Part shown: positions 60,421 to 64,000 of the stretch, in pieces
Layout of the letters: each line of letters starts with the position of its first letter
How positions within the stretch are numbered: the first letter of the stretch is position 1
Assembly (NCBI GenBank): GCA_013397795.1
Contig: VZTJ01004023.1
Span: 1,835,706-1,899,705 of the forward strand
DNA: 64,000 bases
From: Orthonyx spaldingii
Taxonomy: Eukaryota > Chordata > Aves > Passeriformes > Orthonychidae
Direction of reading: 5' to 3'
Notes under the pieces: generated by a model
The model's input: the letters and a program-made list of their open reading frames with translations, nothing else
Told to the model about the DNA's origin: nothing
Databases searched by the model: none
Position numbers and translations under genes: made by a program

Positions 60421-63400
60421 GCTGTGAAGTCTTCTACTCTGTAGAAGTCTTTGGTGTGCAGATACTGAGAGTAAAATGTAACAATATTGCTAGCGTTTTA
60501 ATAAAAGGTTTCTTGGCTGCATGTGAGCATTGAGTCCACAGGGAAGATATATAAATCTAGTCATCCTTGAAAAAGATCATTAGTCCTTGTGGCTTAAGCA
60601 GTGTTTAAGGGAGCAGGAACTTCATGCACAAGCCCCTTTAGATGGCTGTGACGATTTCTCAGAATTATAATTCCAGTAGGAGTGCCAAGCATAAGCATAG
60701 AATAATGCCTTTTGCAAGCCACAAATGTTGGTGCTAACAGAGAACTGTATCCAAAATAGTAATGATTTACATAAGTATTACAGAGGAGAAATACCCAGTA
60801 CTTTGATGCCACTTAGATATATACTTCACTGAGGTTAGGGAAATGCTAAAACATATCCCCGTTATTACTTATGCATGTGGTTATATTCTAAAAGATTGAA
60901 AATATTTCAGTCAAGATCAGGACTCCATGTCTCTCTTATGGAAGAGAAATTGGTCCCTGCCTGAAGGATTATTTCAGTCAAATATATTGGTTAGAGAAAC
61001 ACAGTCAAAGCTGTCCAAACATGCCTTAAAATTGAAGAAGGAGGTTTTCTGCCTTACCCTGACCCTGTCAAACCTGCACCACTGTGACCAGCTCAGATGT
61101 AGGCTGATTTTTTTTTTTTTTTTTCTGATGGTTGGGAAATTAATCCACTAGTAGTTCTCTCTGCATAGTTTCCAGAAAATCCACTTAGGAACTACATTAG
61201 CATCCAGGACATCCCTGATGGAAAAATAGACTATTTTAGGTGTGGACTTTTCAGTGGCAGCAGCAGGACTCCTTTCTTCACAGACCTTTCCCCTGCTTGC
61301 AGTGTGCACTGTGGGTTGTAGTCCTGCCCCACATGCCAGGAGCAGCAGTTGGAACACAGCCTTTGGCTTCAGTGTGAGCAGAGAAAGTCCTGTGATGATT
61401 TATAAAATGGGCAGGTTGGAAGTGAGCAATCAACTAATAAAAGTTCATAACCATGCAATTATGGCACAGTGACTCTGCAAGCTGAAATTCATTGGCCATT
61501 TAAGGCTCTCCAAGCCACATATCTGAGAATTTCTGCATTTATTTTTGATTTATTTCAGTCTTACTGAAGGTTCAGCTGTTGGCATGTCCAACTATATGGC
61601 ATAAAACTTCAAAGAGCACACAGCCAGAAACTTCACTGAGTTGCCCAAGACTTCCTCTATATGTGTTAGTGTATATGTGTACAGATTCACTCCTAGCCTG
61701 TAGGACATGCATTTTAAGCTTCTGAATTCATTAATTTGGAAAATAGTGGGTTTGCATGTAAGAATATGTAACGTAACTATCATGAGGAAAAGAAATGCAC
61801 AATCATGAACATATTAGCCACAAACTGATTTCACTGCTCCAGCTCATTCTGGACATGAGACTGAAAATAATACATAAAGAATTGTTACTTTGAGGAAGCA
61901 GCATCCCCAGTCCTGCCATAGCCTAGCATTAACTTTGTAAAATAAATTTGAAAATCGAGTCTTATCGTTGGTAATAGAAAGGAGTTTAGGAATGGAGAGA
62001 AAAAAAACAAGAGCAGGCAAAAGCATTCATCATGACTGCCTTGCTTCTTTGCCTTTGAGTCTTATATGAGAGGCTTCAAAATGCTGCACTGCGTGCTTCA
62101 TTTAAAAAAAAAAACTTTCTCAAACTATGCAGAGATCTTGAATTACCTTTCAGGCTCATGGAAACCATTGAGATCTTGACAGTACAGTTTGTTCTAAAAA
62201 CCAGAAAGTGAAACAGAAAAGGTCTTCAGAGTACCTTGTTGACCTTTGTTTGGGATAATAATATTTTTGTCTGTTTTTAGTGCTGCTTATCCTTTGCAAT
62301 ATCCTGCCCTGTGTCTGAGCAGTAGCAGGAGAATCAAAGGAAGCAGCTAATAGGTGCAGCTTCGTCTGGGCCCCATGCTGTTCAAACTGTGCCTGACTGA
62401 TGGAATACCAGCAAGTGTGGGAGTACCTGTCATTTGGCTTTACTGTTACATTCGCATTTGCAGAAAGAGAATAGAAAGGCTGAAACATTTCTGTCATGTT
62501 GTTGATGTTCAGTACCAAACCACAGCACAGCCACAACAAAACCATACTGGTAATGAATAATGCCTACTGTACAACAGAAGGAAATTGTGTTTATTTTATA
62601 GGTCTTAAAGTTATTCTGTCTACTTCGTATGAGACACCCCCAAATTCTCAGTAATTTCTTTTTGTTGTCATTTGTGCTGACTCTCAAGTTCTAGCTTTGG
62701 TACTAAAGCAAGCAGGCAGCATTCTTTCACTCGGGCCTTTGGGATATGTACTGTGAAAAACAGTTCTTCTGATACAGAAGGTAATGAAAAGTCTCCCAAC
62801 ATTGAAACAAAAATGTGTTACTAGAAACAGTGACAGCTTGTCAGAGTGAAAAGCAGGGTAACTCTCAGAGACGTGAAAGAGCAAACGCCATGTGAATTGA
62901 AATATGTATGACTTGACTTAGTGCTGGAAATATACCTGGTGACTTGTTTTTTGTTTTGCTGCTTTGTTCAGCATTGTAAAGCTGAGTCTGGATGGCCATG
63001 GGGATTTTGTAGGAAATTTAAGCAAATGCATGTATTGACTGAAAGATGACCATAGATTAGATTCTGTCACAAAGCCCTTTCCCAAAGCCAGAAGTTCTGA
63101 CCCTGGAGAACAGTTTGAAATTTCACTAAAGCAGGATGGATTTTATCAACTCTGAATTTTCAGCAGAGAAATTTACAATTATAGTTTTTAGACTGGAAAA
63201 GGGCAGCTTTTAAGCCACCCTTTTTTAATGTGTAGCCTTGAAGCTCATAGGGCAAGGATCTGCCTTTGTCCAGTCATCTAGCTGGCTTTGAGGAAGGCAT
63301 GAAGTGTTCAAGCCTTTCCAAGCCTTCTTCCAAAAGTCCTGATGATAAGAGGAAAACATAACTCCTCTTCAGATATTATCTCCAACATCTCGGTTGCCCT

Positions 63401-64000
63401 CTGGCAGGTTTTGTGATATGAAAACCCTTTCATGTGGTCACTGTGAGAATAAGGATTAACTCTTAGAATTTGCCAGCATGAACAATACAATGTCAGTGCC
63501 TGGTGTCAATACTGGCTGGTCTGGCATCCTTCACCACTTCTTCCACTGCAATTGTACATCCTTGAGAAGAGAGAGACTGAGACCTTTGCCAGGAATAGAA
63601 AACTCCACTAACATGTTCAGCAGCTGCTAAGCTTTGTAAGATCGTGTTATGATTTCTTACGTTAAAGATGAAACTTTAATGTTAGGATGGTCAGTTGGTG
63701 GCTTAATGATTATTTTGGAAAGATATGTTCAAACAGAACAGTGAACTTCCTTGTAAATATCAAAGAGTTGTCAGGCTTTCAGGGGTGCTTTTCCCACAAC
63801 AGTAACATTAAATAAAAATCTGTGGGTGGGGCAGGTTCTTTCTTCCTCTGAAACTTCCCATCAGTCTTCTTCTGATTTGCTCTGACCATCCTTTTGCAGA
63901 ACAGGGTAAAAAACAACAGAAATGGGCACATTTATCGTCTCTCATCACACAGTCTAGAATGAGCATGGATATGAAGGCCTTGCCATCTTATCCCTTCCTC
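60421..64000. other. Unique DNA to window end, no gene seen
   Basis: A small hairpin (CTTCTAC-tct-GTAGAAG) lies at about 60431-60447. T run of 17 at 61108-61124. The 129-codon minus frame (62156-62545) overlaps plus-strand frames and shows no domain. No interspersed repeat recognised in the last 3.5 kb. Confidence 0.5.

Noticed and set aside
1..64000. tRNA, rRNA, microRNA, CRISPR or operon-type features
   Set aside because: No box-B-like GGTTCRANNCC with a cloverleaf, no long precursor hairpin and no repeat-spacer array was seen; the window is vertebrate nuclear DNA.

Overview
The window reads as vertebrate nuclear DNA, most likely from a bird. Its recognisable interspersed repeats are almost all 5'-truncated CR1 LINE fragments. 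They keep the avian-type CR1 3' terminus (a 'gatgatctttaaggtc'-like block followed by 'attctatgattct'-like repeats, no poly(A) tail) or pieces of the CR1 ORF2 C-terminus. I see no Alu-, B1- or L1-like sequence. By eye, repeats cover only a few per cent of the window, and base composition is AT-leaning with scattered GC-richer patches. A non-avian reptile (crocodilian, turtle) cannot be strictly excluded.

No protein-coding gene can be assigned with confidence. Open frames are short, overlap on both strands, and even the longest (174 codons, 8843-9367) is about what chance allows in 64 kb. The window is best read as a gene desert or the inside of very large introns on a gene-poor chromosome arm.

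Layout. 1-5.9 kb: unique DNA with one exon-like block (1909-2203). 5.9-6.1 kb: CR1 3' end. 6.1-15 kb: unique DNA. 15.0-15.45 kb: acceptor + 142 open codons + polyadenylation signal, the best candidate terminal exon on the plus strand. 17.5-17.75 kb: old CR1, minus strand. 21.2-21.8 kb: minus-strand protein-like segment interrupted by stops and ending at an AATAAA. 24.6 kb: CR1 tail. 25.6 kb: A/C-rich tract with quadruplex potential on the minus strand. 26.1 and 30.1 kb: two non-coding exon-like segments. 32.35-33.0 kb: the largest CR1 piece. 36.4-37.8 kb: two CR1 pieces flanking a MIR-like SINE. 43.5-43.8 kb: CR1, minus strand. 44.1-44.76 kb: the only CpG-rich patch, ending at a splice-donor-like site. 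46.0-46.1 kb: weak MIR-like relic. 57.46 kb: possible 43-nt exon. 59.0-60.4 kb: dense, non-repetitive sequence that looks like conserved regulatory DNA.

Promoter, exon and enhancer statements are inference from sequence signals only. No alignments, expression data or database searches were available, and no new biological system can be claimed. The strongest leads are the CpG-rich patch near 44.5 kb, the exon-like block at 15 kb, the degraded coding-like segment at 21.5 kb and the 59-60.4 kb block.
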